Shown here piece after piece: positions 52,497 through 60,859 of a stretch of 64,000 bases of DNA; position 1 is the first letter of the stretch, and every line of letters begins with the position of its first letter. The notes under the pieces were generated by a model. It was not told the DNA's origin and did no database searches. It saw only the letters and a program-made list of their open reading frames with translations. This stretch comes from Phycicoccus avicenniae_A (lineage in GTDB: Bacteria; Actinomycetota; Actinomycetes; Actinomycetales; Dermatophilaceae), in contig NZ_JBNVZV010000012.1 of NCBI RefSeq assembly GCF_050496545.1, positions 1-64,000 on the forward strand, given 5' to 3'. The position numbers were made by a program, and so were the translations under genes.

Positions 52497-53359
52497 CGCC
52501 GGACCACCCCCGCCGCGCGTCGCCCGAGCGCGCCACCGAGCTGCGCGAACCGGCGCACCCCCTCGACGGCCACCTCACGTCGGGACGGTGGGTGCCCGAG
52601 CTTCTGCTCGAGGTAGTACCGGTTGACGCCGAGCGAGCGCACCGCCACCGACGCCTTGGCCCGTGGTCCGCGGGCCGCGCGCCAGCGGGCCCGCCACTCG
52701 TCGAGGCGGTCGCCGTCCCCGGTGAAGACCTCCCAGAGGGCGGCCTCCGGCGTGCCGGCGTGCGCCGCGAGGTCGCCCGTGGCCGCGGCGAGACCGACCG
52801 TGGCACCGGTGCGCGCGGCGAGGTCGCGGATGGCCGCGCGCTCCGCCTCGGCACGCTGGGTCCAGTTCGGCCCGATGTCGGGGTGCACCCCGCCCGTCGG
52901 CGTCCGGGCGGCGTGCAGCAGGAGGACCAGCGACTGGGCCAGCGGGTCGGGCACCACGCAGGGGACGTGGGCGATGTCGGTGCTGCCGCGTCGGTCCCAG
53001 AGCACCGCGAAGGCGCCGGCGGGGTCGGCCTCCATCCCGGGGTAGAGCCGGTGGACGTCGAGCATCCCCCACCCGGGGTGGAAGAGGTTCGCGGCGTGGT
53101 CGAAGGCCGAGCCGGACTCGAACGTGGTCTCGCTGCGCCACCCGTGGTCGGCCAGCACGGCCATCAGCGCCTCGACGTGCGCGGGTCGGACGAGGACGTC
53201 GACGTCGCTGCCGCTGCTCTTCCACGGGCGCAGCCCGGGCGCGACGGCGGGTCCCTTGATGTGGAGGACGTCGGCGCCCGCCTCGTCGGCGAGCCGCTGC
53301 ACCGCCGCGTGGGCCAGCGCGACCCGGACGGAGGTGGGCACGTCGGGGGCGTCGGGCAC
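52493..53359 (-). CDS. nucleotidyltransferase-fold protein (NTP_transf_5-type)
   Basis: A 288-residue protein of the uncharacterised nucleotidyltransferase group found in surface-polysaccharide and some RiPP clusters. The active-site-like segment is HIKGPAVAPGLRPWKSSGSDVDVLVRP (residues ~33-59, quoted in two parts by its key S/D-x-D-V residues): the SGSDVDVLV acids would bind metal. A helical C-terminal domain follows. The substrate is unknown. The GTG start is supported by a TAGAGT six bases upstream. It forms a two-gene unit with the PqqD-like gene. Confidence 0.78.
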   Translation of the reverse strand: MPDAPDVPTSVRVALAHAAVQRLADEAGADVLHIKGPAVAPGLRPWKSSGSDVDVLVRPAHVEALMAVLADHGWRSETTFESGSAFDHAANLFHPGWGMLDVHRLYPGMEADPAGAFAVLWDRRGSTDIAHVPCVVPDPLAQSLVLLLHAARTPTGGVHPDIGPNWTQRAEAERAAIRDLAARTGATVGLAAATGDLAAHAGTPEAALWEVFTGDGDRLDEWRARWRAARGPRAKASVAVRSLGVNRYYLEQKLGHPPSRREVAVEGVRRFAQLGGALGRRAAGVVRR

Positions 53360-53365
53360 GCGACA

Positions 53366-53371
53366 ACTCTA
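53366..53371 (-). promoter_or_regulatory. -10 of the nucleotidyltransferase-pqqD unit (leaderless)
   Basis: TAGAGT on the minus strand, six bases before GTG 53359. Confidence 0.5.
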
Positions 53372-53416
53372 GGGCGCGCCCCCTGCGGACGACCGGCGCG
53401 ACGCGGGGTCCGCCGG

Positions 53417-53422
53417 TAGCAT
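53417..53422 (+). promoter_or_regulatory. possible -10 of the Wzz/BY-kinase gene
   Basis: TAGCAT, giving a ~45-base leader that contains a CGCCC/GGGCG hairpin and GGAGGA before GTG 53474. Confidence 0.4.
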
Positions 53423-53473
53423 CGAGGGAGCGATCCGCCCACCCTGCGGGCGGCGATCCCGGAGGACTCGTTC

Positions 53474-54985
53474 GTGACCCTGCTCGACTTCGTCCGCCTC
53501 ACGCGGGCCCACCTCCTCAGCCTCGTGTTCCTCACGCTGGTCGGGGGAGCGGTGGCCTACGGGCTGACGCTGCGCATGCCGGAGGTCTATCTCGCCGACG
53601 CCAGCGGCTACGTGCGCGTGGCCGGCACCCAGACCAGCACCGGGGACAGCCTGGCCGCGAACTCGCTCGGCGGCTCCAAGGCCGACTCCTACCTGCCGCT
53701 CGTCACGAGCCGCGCGGTCGCCGAGCGGGCCATCGCCGCCACCGGCATCGAGGCCACGCCGGCCGAGGTCGCCGGCCGGGTCGGTGCGAGCGTCGCGGCC
53801 AACTCGGTGGTCCTCAAGGTCACCGCCACCGGCCCGACGCCCGAGGAGTCCCGCCGACTCGCCGACGCCGTGATCACCGCGACGGCCGCCGAGGCCAACG
53901 CCATCGAGGTCGCGGCCGACCCGTCCGCGAAGCCGATCGTCTCGATCGTGCCCATCGAGTCGGCCCTGCCGGGCGGGAAGATCGCGCCGAACCCGCGGCG
54001 CAACGGCCTGGTCGGGCTCGTGGTGGGGCTGGGCGTCGGCTACGGGATGGTCTTCCTGCGCCGCCAGCTCGACACCCGGCTGCGCACCGTCGCCGACGTC
54101 GAGGAGCTGACCGGCGCGAGCGTGCTCGGGGTCGTCCCGCAGACCAAGGAGCTCGGGGCCGTGCGCGGCCGCGGCCGGGTCGGCGAGCTCGGGGTCGCAG
54201 CCGAGTCCTTCCGTCAGATCCGCACCAACCTGCGCTTCGTCGGCGTCGACGACCCCGCACGCAGCATCGTCGTCACGAGCGCAAACGCCGGCGAGGGCAA
54301 GTCCACGGTCGCCGCCACGCTCGCCCGGGTGCTCGGCGCCTCCGGCCAGAAGGTCGTCATCATCGACGCCGACCTGCGCCGCCCGACCCTCACCAAGGTC
54401 TTCGACGTCGTCGGGACCGTGGGCCTCTCGCACGTCCTCACCGGTCAGGTGCCGGTCGAGGACGTCCTCCTCGAGACCGACCAGGACAACGTCCGGCTCA
54501 TCACCTCCGGGCGGACACCGCCGAACCCCAGCGAGCTGCTCGGGTCGGCGCGGATGCACGAGCTCGTCGCCCGGCTCTCCGAGGACCACGTCGTGGTCCT
54601 CGACGCCCCGCCGCTGCTGCCCGTCACCGACGCCGGCGTGCTCGCCGGCTTCTGCGACGGCACGCTGCTGGTCTTCGCCGTGGGACGCACGCACAAGGAG
54701 CAGTCCCGCCTCGCGGCCCGGATGATGTCCCAGGTCGGTGGCCGCGTGCTCGGGGTCGTCCTCAACCTCGCGCCGCTGCGCAAGGTCGGCGGCGTCGTGT
54801 ACGGCGGGTACGGCTACAGCACGTACGCGTCGGACTACAGCTCGCGCCAGGCCTACGCGCAGGGGGCCCCGGAGGACGACGGTGCGGTGGTCGAGCCCGT
54901 GGTCCCGGCCGGGCCGGGTGTGCCGGTGGCCACGAAGACCGCGGCGAAGCCGCGGCGGACCGCGGCCCGCAAGAGCGCCGGCTGA
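53474..54985 (+). CDS. polysaccharide copolymerase fused to a BY-type tyrosine kinase
   Basis: A 503-residue membrane protein controlling capsule/exopolysaccharide chain length. The Wzz domain occupies ~1-205, with TM1 (~13-32) and TM2 (~178-197) around an extracytoplasmic helical region. The cytoplasmic kinase follows: NAGEGKST (Walker A, ~residue 275), IIDADLRRP (A', ~298) and VVLDAPPLLP (B, ~377). A Tyr cluster YGGYGYSTYASDY (~440-452) is the expected autophosphorylation site, followed by a Pro/Ala/Lys-rich tail. GGAGGA lies before the GTG. It converges with the sugar-transferase operon and is probably its regulator. Confidence 0.94.
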   Translation: MTLLDFVRLTRAHLLSLVFLTLVGGAVAYGLTLRMPEVYLADASGYVRVAGTQTSTGDSLAANSLGGSKADSYLPLVTSRAVAERAIAATGIEATPAEVAGRVGASVAANSVVLKVTATGPTPEESRRLADAVITATAAEANAIEVAADPSAKPIVSIVPIESALPGGKIAPNPRRNGLVGLVVGLGVGYGMVFLRRQLDTRLRTVADVEELTGASVLGVVPQTKELGAVRGRGRVGELGVAAESFRQIRTNLRFVGVDDPARSIVVTSANAGEGKSTVAATLARVLGASGQKVVIIDADLRRPTLTKVFDVVGTVGLSHVLTGQVPVEDVLLETDQDNVRLITSGRTPPNPSELLGSARMHELVARLSEDHVVVLDAPPLLPVTDAGVLAGFCDGTLLVFAVGRTHKEQSRLAARMMSQVGGRVLGVVLNLAPLRKVGGVVYGGYGYSTYASDYSSRQAYAQGAPEDDGAVVEPVVPAGPGVPVATKTAAKPRRTAARKSAG

Positions 54986-55007
54986 GCCGGGCCCGGGGCG
55001 CCTCTCG

Positions 55008-56468
55008 TCAGTAGGCGCCGCGGCCGGTGAGGACGGCCGACACCGTGCGCCAGAGGATCGTCAGGTCCTGGACCAGCGACCAGTTGTCGACGTAGTAGAG
55101 GTCGAGGCGGACCGAGTCCTCCCAGGAGAGGTCGGAGCGGCCGGAGACCTGCCAGAGGCCGGTCATGCCGGGACGCACCGCGAGCCGGGTGCGGACCTCG
55201 TCCGTGTACCGCTCGACCTCCGAGGGCAGCGGCGGACGCGGGCCGACGAGGCTCATCTCGCCGCGCAGGACGTTGAGGAACTGCGGCATCTCGTCGAGGG
55301 AGAAGCGGCGGATGAACCGGCCGGGCGGCGTGATGCGAGGGTCGTGCTCGGCCTTGAAGAGGACGTGGTCCGCGCCGTGCTTGTTGGTGTCCGCGACCTG
55401 GGCGGTCATCCGGTCGGCGTCGACCACCATCGAGCGGAACTTGAAGCAGGAGAAGAAGGCTCCGCCGAGGCCGACGCGCTGCTGGCGGAACAGGACCGGG
55501 CCGCCGTCGTGGCGCCGGATGGCCCACGCGGTGACGAGCAGGAGCGGGCCGGCGAGCAGCAGCCCGAGCGAGGCCCCGACGACGTCGAAGGCGCGCTTGG
55601 AGAACCGGCTGGCGCGGTGGGCGCGCGGGCGGTCGAGCTCCATGAGGTGCAGGCCGGCGGCCGGGCGGACCCGGACGCGGTCGGTGGCGACGTCGGTGAG
55701 GCTCGGCACGAGCATGATCTGGACGTCGGAGTCCTCGAGGTCCCAGGCGGCGCGGCGCATCTCGCGGCCGGAGCCGACGGCCCCGCCGGCGAAGAGGACG
55801 ATGTCGCAGCCCTCGGACTCGACGACGGCGGCGGTGCGCTCGGTCGTGCCGAGGACGGGGACGCCTCCGGGGGTGATGCCCGCGCCCGGCGAGGGGAGCA
55901 GCGCCCCCACGACCTCGTAGCCCAGCCACGGCTCGCGGCGCAGGACGTCGGCGACCTCGTCGACCTGGTCCGGGGAGCCGGAGACGACCACGCGGTGGGT
56001 CAGGTGACCGCGGCGGCGGCCGGCGTGCACGGCCCGGCGCAGCAGGTGGCGCCCGAGGACGAGCACCGGGACGCCGAGGCTGATGAGCAGGAAGAAGAAC
56101 CCGCGCGAGAACTCGAGCTTGGCGAGGTAGGAGACGACCCCGATGGCGCCGGCCCCGACGAGGGTGGCGCGCACGATGATCTTGTACTCCGTCGAGCCGG
56201 CGCCGAACTGGTGGCCGGAGTAGCCACCGTGCGCGGCCACGAGGAGCACCCAGCCGATCGCCAGGGGGAGGGCCGCGACGGCGACCAGGTCCTGCACGTC
56301 GCCGCCACCGCCGAAGAGCGGCAGGTGCATCCGGCCGAGCGCGGCGAGCACGATGACGAGCGCGATGCCGGCGAGGTCGACGACGACCGCGGCGGGGGCG
56401 ACGAGGCCGTGGGACGCGGTGCGGGTACCGGTGCGGGGGGCGACCCGCACGGGGGAGACGAGGGCCAT
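55008..56468 (-). CDS. exopolysaccharide polyprenyl-phosphate sugar-1-phosphate transferase
   Basis: A 486-residue initiating enzyme that loads a sugar-1-phosphate onto undecaprenyl phosphate. The N-terminal half has four or five membrane helices and a CoA-binding-like Rossmann segment (TERTAAVVESEGCDIVLFAG). A membrane helix at ~285-305 precedes the catalytic bacterial sugar transferase domain: SKRAFDVVGASLGLLLAGPL, FKFRSMVVDAD, LDEMPQFLNVLRGEMSLVGP and RPGMTGLWQVSGRSD. The sugar specificity cannot be read off. It starts two bases after the stop of the GT4 gene, so it is the last gene of that transcript. Confidence 0.94.
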   Translation of the reverse strand: MALVSPVRVAPRTGTRTASHGLVAPAAVVVDLAGIALVIVLAALGRMHLPLFGGGGDVQDLVAVAALPLAIGWVLLVAAHGGYSGHQFGAGSTEYKIIVRATLVGAGAIGVVSYLAKLEFSRGFFFLLISLGVPVLVLGRHLLRRAVHAGRRRGHLTHRVVVSGSPDQVDEVADVLRREPWLGYEVVGALLPSPGAGITPGGVPVLGTTERTAAVVESEGCDIVLFAGGAVGSGREMRRAAWDLEDSDVQIMLVPSLTDVATDRVRVRPAAGLHLMELDRPRAHRASRFSKRAFDVVGASLGLLLAGPLLLVTAWAIRRHDGGPVLFRQQRVGLGGAFFSCFKFRSMVVDADRMTAQVADTNKHGADHVLFKAEHDPRITPPGRFIRRFSLDEMPQFLNVLRGEMSLVGPRPPLPSEVERYTDEVRTRLAVRPGMTGLWQVSGRSDLSWEDSVRLDLYYVDNWSLVQDLTILWRTVSAVLTGRGAY

Positions 56469-56470
56469 GC

Positions 56471-57685
56471 TCAGTCCGCGAGCCGGGCGGCGACGGGTGA
56501 GGACCAGGGCAGGGCGGGCGCCCGCGTCGGTGCCGGGACCCGGGCCGGAACCTGGCGGCGGGAGCCGGGCCGCAGGGCGGTGACGACGTCGCGCATCCGC
56601 TCGCCGAACCGGGCCTCGCCGAACTCGTCGGCGTGCTTGAGGACGACCTCGGTGTCCCACGAGCGCCGGCCGGCCTCGGCGATACCGGCGCGGAAGGCGC
56701 CGGCCGTCGGGCCCTCGACGTACATCCCGGTCAGGCCGTCGACGACGGTGTCGAGGTAGCCGCCCTCGCCGAGCGAGACGGTGGGGACACCGAACGCGGC
56801 GGCCTCGAGCGGGGTCAGGCCGTAGTCCTCGAGGCTCGGCGCGAGCAGCAGGCGGGCCTGGGCGTAGACCCAGCGCAGCTGGGCCTCGCTGAGCCCCTCC
56901 ACCATGCGGACGTTCGGCGGGGCGATGGCCTGCAGCCGCGCCTTCTCCGGGCCGGTGCCGACCACGACGAGCCGCTCGTCGGTGCCGCGGACGGCCTCGA
57001 CCAGGACGTCGACGTTCTTGTAGGGCAGCAGGCGCGAGACGACGAGCAGGTAGCCCTCGCCGGCCCAGTCCTCGAGCACGGGGACGCTCTCGCGCGGGGC
57101 CTCGAAGTCCATCGCGTGCGGCGGCGGCACGACGAGCGCGTCGATGCCGTAGGCCTCGGCGATCCGCTCGCGCACGACGCGGGAGTTGCACAGGTAGGCG
57201 GCGGGGCGCTGCGCGGCGCGGCGGTCCCAGGCCAGCAGCGAGGGCTTGAGCAGCGCCAGCGCCATCCCCTTGGGGGAGCGGTGCATCGGGCCGCCGAGGT
57301 AGTTCTCGCTCTGGTAGAGCCAGCGGGCGGGGGCGTGGCAGTAGGCCACGACGTCGCCCTCGGCGCGGAAGCCGTGCGCCCAGCCGGAGGTGGAGGCGAC
57401 GACGACGTCCTCGGTCGGGCGCACCGACGAGGCGGCGAACGGCAGGAGCGGCAGCGCGCTGCGGTAGGAGCGGCGGACCGGCCCGATCCGGTTGAAGGAG
57501 GAGGCCCGCACGTCGAGCGCGCCGACCTCGGGGTAGGTGGCGTCGGGTTCGTGGAGGGTCGTGTGCACCGGCGCGCCGGGGAAGGCCTTGGCCAGCGACA
57601 GGACGACGCGCTCGGCGCCGCCACGCTGGGTGAGGTAGTCGTGGGCGATGGCGACGGTGCGTCCGTCCGACAGGGTGTGAGCCAC
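56471..57685 (-). CDS. GT4-family glycosyltransferase
   Basis: A 404-residue GT-B-fold transferase. The N-terminal domain starts VAIAHDYLTQRGGAERV with the acceptor-side glycine-rich loop, and the C-terminal domain has VVSRLLPYKNVDVLVEAV and the donor-site EDYGLTPLEAAAFGVPTVSL (E-x7-E). It adds one sugar to the lipid-linked glycan on the cytoplasmic face. The start codon is GTG. It is the first gene of a two-gene unit with the sugar transferase; 11-base repeats lie upstream. Confidence 0.93.
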   Translation of the reverse strand: MAHTLSDGRTVAIAHDYLTQRGGAERVVLSLAKAFPGAPVHTTLHEPDATYPEVGALDVRASSFNRIGPVRRSYRSALPLLPFAASSVRPTEDVVVASTSGWAHGFRAEGDVVAYCHAPARWLYQSENYLGGPMHRSPKGMALALLKPSLLAWDRRAAQRPAAYLCNSRVVRERIAEAYGIDALVVPPPHAMDFEAPRESVPVLEDWAGEGYLLVVSRLLPYKNVDVLVEAVRGTDERLVVVGTGPEKARLQAIAPPNVRMVEGLSEAQLRWVYAQARLLLAPSLEDYGLTPLEAAAFGVPTVSLGEGGYLDTVVDGLTGMYVEGPTAGAFRAGIAEAGRRSWDTEVVLKHADEFGEARFGERMRDVVTALRPGSRRQVPARVPAPTRAPALPWSSPVAARLAD

Positions 57686-57705
57686 GGATCCAGCATCCGA
57701 GGAAG

Positions 57706-57722
57706 GTAAAGGGAACGTAAAG
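57706..57722 (-). promoter_or_regulatory. GTAAAG direct repeats upstream of the GT4 gene
   Basis: GTAAAG at 57706-57711 and 57717-57722 (plus-strand reading), an 11-base period 20 bases before the start; it resembles sites for OmpR-family regulators. An inverted repeat CCGTTCGG-N16-CCGAACGG at 57763-57794 may end the upstream dehydratase transcript. Confidence 0.35.
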
Positions 57723-57827
57723 CGCAGCTACCGGGTGGTATCCGTTCGCCTCCGGTGGCGGTCCGTTCGGTGCGCCGTCGCATCGTCCGAACGGCCGGGG
57801 TCGCGGCAGGACGGAATCCGCGCGGCC

Positions 57828-58781
57828 TCAGTTCTCGAAGCGCTCCGCGTCGACCATCGCGGCGACGAGGCCCTCGAAGGTCGTCGTCGGGGCCCAGCCG
57901 AGCCGGGTCCGGGCGCGCGTGGCGTCGCCGACGAGCAGGCTCGGGTCGGCCGGGCGCAGCAGGGCGGGGTCGACCTCGACGAGCGGCTCCCAGTCCTCGA
58001 TGCCGGCCCGGGCGAAGGCGGCGGCGACGAAGTCGCGGACGGTGTGCGCCTCGCCGGTGGCGACCACGTAGTCGTCGGGGGTGTCGTGGCGCACGGCCCG
58101 GACCATCGCGTCGACGTAGTCCGGCGCCCAGCCCCAGTCGCGGCGGGCGTCGAGGTTGCCGAGGACGAGGCGGTCGGCGCGGCCGGCCGCGATCGCGGCG
58201 ACGGTGCTCGTGATCTTGCGGGTGACGAACGTCGTCGGGCGGCGGGGCGACTCGTGGTTGTAGAGGACCACCGAGGTGGCGTACTGGCCGCGCGAGCGGG
58301 CGATGCCGACGGCGTGGTGGGCCAGGGCCTTGGCCGCGCCGTACGGGCTGACCGGACGGACCGGGGTGTCCTCGTCCTGGGGGGCCGTGGGCGGCTCGCC
58401 GAAGATCTCGGCGCTCGCGGCCTGGAGGAAGCGGACCTCGCGGCCGCGCCTCTCGCCGACGCGGCGGGCGGCCTCGAGCAGGACGAGCGCGGCGGTGCCG
58501 CTGACCCGCGCGGTGAGGACCGGCTCGGCCCACGACCGGGCGACCGAGCTGACGCCGCCGAGGTTGTAGAGCTCGTGGGGCGCGACGTGCTCGACGAGGC
58601 CGGCGAGGTCGTCGTCGGGCGCGCCGAGGTCGAGCTCGTGGACGACGAGGCCGTCGGGGAGCCTCCCGCCGAGGTCCTCGCGGCGGACCAGGCCGTGCAC
58701 CTCGTGGCCCTCGGCCAGCAGGCGCTCGACGAGGTAGCCGCCGTCCTGGCCGGTGGCCCCCGTGACGAGGGCGGTGCTCAC
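57828..58781 (-). CDS. Gmd-like NAD-dependent sugar dehydratase/epimerase
   Basis: A 317-residue extended short-chain dehydrogenase resembling GDP-mannose 4,6-dehydratase. Its Rossmann motif is TGATGQDGGYLVE, the active-site Ser region ASAEIFGEP, the catalytic YGAAKALAHH, and the downstream VLYNHESPRRPTTFVTRKI and NLDARRDWGWAPDYVDAM are Gmd hallmarks. It differs from the neighbouring Gmd in shorter loops. It may act on the same nucleotide sugar or as the second-step enzyme (4-reductase or epimerase). The GTG overlaps the gmd stop (GTGA). Confidence 0.88.
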   Translation of the reverse strand: MSTALVTGATGQDGGYLVERLLAEGHEVHGLVRREDLGGRLPDGLVVHELDLGAPDDDLAGLVEHVAPHELYNLGGVSSVARSWAEPVLTARVSGTAALVLLEAARRVGERRGREVRFLQAASAEIFGEPPTAPQDEDTPVRPVSPYGAAKALAHHAVGIARSRGQYATSVVLYNHESPRRPTTFVTRKITSTVAAIAAGRADRLVLGNLDARRDWGWAPDYVDAMVRAVRHDTPDDYVVATGEAHTVRDFVAAAFARAGIEDWEPLVEVDPALLRPADPSLLVGDATRARTRLGWAPTTTFEGLVAAMVDAERFEN

Positions 58782-59758
58782 CGCTCGGCGCGCAGCAGCG
58801 CGAGGTCGTGCTCGACCATCATCCGCACGAGGTCCTCGAAACCGACCGTCGGCGACCAGCCGAGGCGGTCGCGGGCCTTGCTCGCGTCGCCGACGAGCAG
58901 GTCGACCTCGGCCGGGCGCATGAAGCGGGGGTCCTGCTCGACGAGCCCGGACCAGTCCTCGATGCCGACGTGGGCGAACGCGACGTCGAGGAGGTCGCGG
59001 ATGGAGTGCGTCTCGCCCGTGGCGAGCACGTAGTCGTCGGCCTCGGGCTGCTGGAGCATCCGCCACATGCCCTCGACGTAGTCACCGGCGAAGCCCCAGT
59101 CGCGCTGCGCGTCGAGGTTGCCCATCACGATCTTGTCCTGGCGGCCCTCGGCGATGCGGGCGACGGCCATCGACACCTTGCGGGTGACGAACTCCGGTCC
59201 GCGACGGGGCGACTCGTGGTTGAAGAGGATGCCGGAGCTGGCGTGCATCCCGTAGGACTCGCGGTAGTTGATGGTCATGTAGTGGCCGAAGACCTTGGCC
59301 ACGCCGTACGGCGACCGCGGCCAGAGGAGGGTCGACTCGCGCTGCGGGACCTCCTGGACCTTGCCGAACATCTCCGAGCTGGAGGCCTGGTAGTAGCGCA
59401 CCCGGGAGAGGTCGTCGCCGCAGTAGAGGCGGACGGCCTCGAGGACGTTGAGGACGCCGTTGCCCGTGACGTCGGTGGTGACGCGGGCGTTCTCCCACGA
59501 GTACGCGACGAACGACACCGCTCCGAGGTTGTAGACCTCGTCGGGCTGGGCCGTGGCCATCGCGCGGATGAGGCTGGAGAGGTCGGTCAGGTCGCCGGTG
59601 TGCAGGTGCACGTCGGGGACGGTGCGGCGGACCAGCTCGCGCTTGGGGTTGTTCTGCCCGCGGACGATGCCGTGGACCTCGTAGCCCTTCGACAGGAGCA
59701 GCTCGGAGAGGTAGAGCCCGTCCTGGCCGGTGATGCCGGTGATGAGCGCGGTGGGCAT
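58778..59758 (-). CDS. gmd: GDP-mannose 4,6-dehydratase
   Basis: A 326-residue enzyme converting GDP-mannose to GDP-4-keto-6-deoxymannose, precursor of fucose, rhamnose and related deoxysugars. It has ITGITGQDGLYLSELLLSKG, HTGDLTDLSSL, the catalytic SSSEMFGKVQEVPQ and YGVAKVFGHYM, and NHESPRRGPEFVTRK, all diagnostic. The C-terminal domain has TGETHSIRDLLDVAF. ATG 59758 is the only good start, without a strong Shine-Dalgarno. It is followed by a paralogue on the same strand, overlapping by four bases. Confidence 0.95.
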   Translation of the reverse strand: MPTALITGITGQDGLYLSELLLSKGYEVHGIVRGQNNPKRELVRRTVPDVHLHTGDLTDLSSLIRAMATAQPDEVYNLGAVSFVAYSWENARVTTDVTGNGVLNVLEAVRLYCGDDLSRVRYYQASSSEMFGKVQEVPQRESTLLWPRSPYGVAKVFGHYMTINYRESYGMHASSGILFNHESPRRGPEFVTRKVSMAVARIAEGRQDKIVMGNLDAQRDWGFAGDYVEGMWRMLQQPEADDYVLATGETHSIRDLLDVAFAHVGIEDWSGLVEQDPRFMRPAEVDLLVGDASKARDRLGWSPTVGFEDLVRMMVEHDLALLRAER

Positions 59759-59818
59759 GGGGGGCAGGGCCTTCCGGTCCGGTGGCGGGTCGGCGCCATC
59801 CTCGCAGACGGCGCGTGA

Positions 59819-60859
59819 TCAGGCCGGACGGACGTGGAGGTCGCGGAGGAGGGTCGCGATGCGCTCGCGGCCGGCGTGCGGGGAGTACTCCAGCTCCCAG
59901 CGGGTGCGCTGGGCGGCGGCGACCGCCGTGAGCTCGTCCCACGTGGCTCGGGCCCAGGCGGCGACGGTGTCGCGCAGGGCGTCGGCGTCACCGGCCGGGC
60001 AGACCCACGGGTGCTCCGGGCCGACGAGCTCGGGGAGGGCGCCGGCGTCGGTGACCAGGACGGGGACGCCGGCGGCCATCGCCTCGGCGCCCGCTAGCCC
60101 GAAGGCCTCGGGGGCGACCGAGGGCACGACGAGCCCGTCGACGGCGGCGAACAGGGTGGCCGGCTCGACCCATCCGAGCCGCTCGACGCCGGCGCCGAGC
60201 GGCTCGAGGGCCTCGGTGACGCGGCGTGCGGTGGCGTCGTCGGTGAAGCGCGGCTCGCCGGCGAGCACGAGGTGCGGGCGGTCGGCCTCCGGGACGGCGG
60301 CGAGGGCCTCGGCGAGGACGACGAGGCCCTTGTCGACGGTGTGCCGTCCGAGGAAGCCCAGCCGGGGCGGGCCGTCGGCCGGGCGGCGCACGCGGACCTC
60401 ACGGATCGCGGACGGGTCGGCCGTCCAGTTCGGGAGCACGGCCGCGCCGGACACCCGCGCGGCGAGCCAGCGGGACGGGGCGAGGGTCGCCGTGGCGCCG
60501 CTGCGGGCCGCGAGCAGTGCGGCCCGGTGGGTGCGGCTCGGCAGCTGGTGGAGGTGGACGACGCGGTGGCGCCGGCCCGCCGTGGCGAGCGAGGGCACGA
60601 GGCCGTGGCACCACGTCAGCGCGTCGTCGCGACCGCGGTGCCACTCGCGCAGCTCGTGCGCGTACCGGCGGCGGTCGGCGGCGAGCCGGTGCACGGGGAA
60701 GCCCGCCGCCTCGGCGTGGTCGAGGACGCCGCCCTCGGCGTCGGGCCCGACGACCTCGGCGTCGACGCCGAGCTCGCGCAGCACCTCGGCGGTGGCGAGG
60801 AGCATCACCTCGCCGCCCCCGACCTCGCCGTTGTTGGCGGCGAGGACGACGCCGGTCAC
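59819..60859 (-). CDS. GT4-family glycosyltransferase
   Basis: A 346-residue GT-B transferase. It begins VVLAANNGEVGGGEVMLLAT (acceptor loop), has a middle hinge GRHTVDKGLVVLAEAL, and the donor-binding EAFGLAGAEAMAAGVPVLV (E-x7-E). Acceptor and donor cannot be named. The GTG overlaps the stop of the upstream GT gene by four bases, so it is part of the minus-strand glycan operon starting beyond the window. gmd follows after a 60-base gap. Confidence 0.92.
   Translation of the reverse strand: MTGVVLAANNGEVGGGEVMLLATAEVLRELGVDAEVVGPDAEGGVLDHAEAAGFPVHRLAADRRRYAHELREWHRGRDDALTWCHGLVPSLATAGRRHRVVHLHQLPSRTHRAALLAARSGATATLAPSRWLAARVSGAAVLPNWTADPSAIREVRVRRPADGPPRLGFLGRHTVDKGLVVLAEALAAVPEADRPHLVLAGEPRFTDDATARRVTEALEPLGAGVERLGWVEPATLFAAVDGLVVPSVAPEAFGLAGAEAMAAGVPVLVTDAGALPELVGPEHPWVCPAGDADALRDTVAAWARATWDELTAVAAAQRTRWELEYSPHAGRERIATLLRDLHVRPA

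Noticed and set aside
52233..53359. Lasso-peptide or PQQ cluster suggested by the PqqD-like gene
   Set aside because: No precursor, cyclase, protease or radical-SAM gene is present; neighbours are polysaccharide genes.
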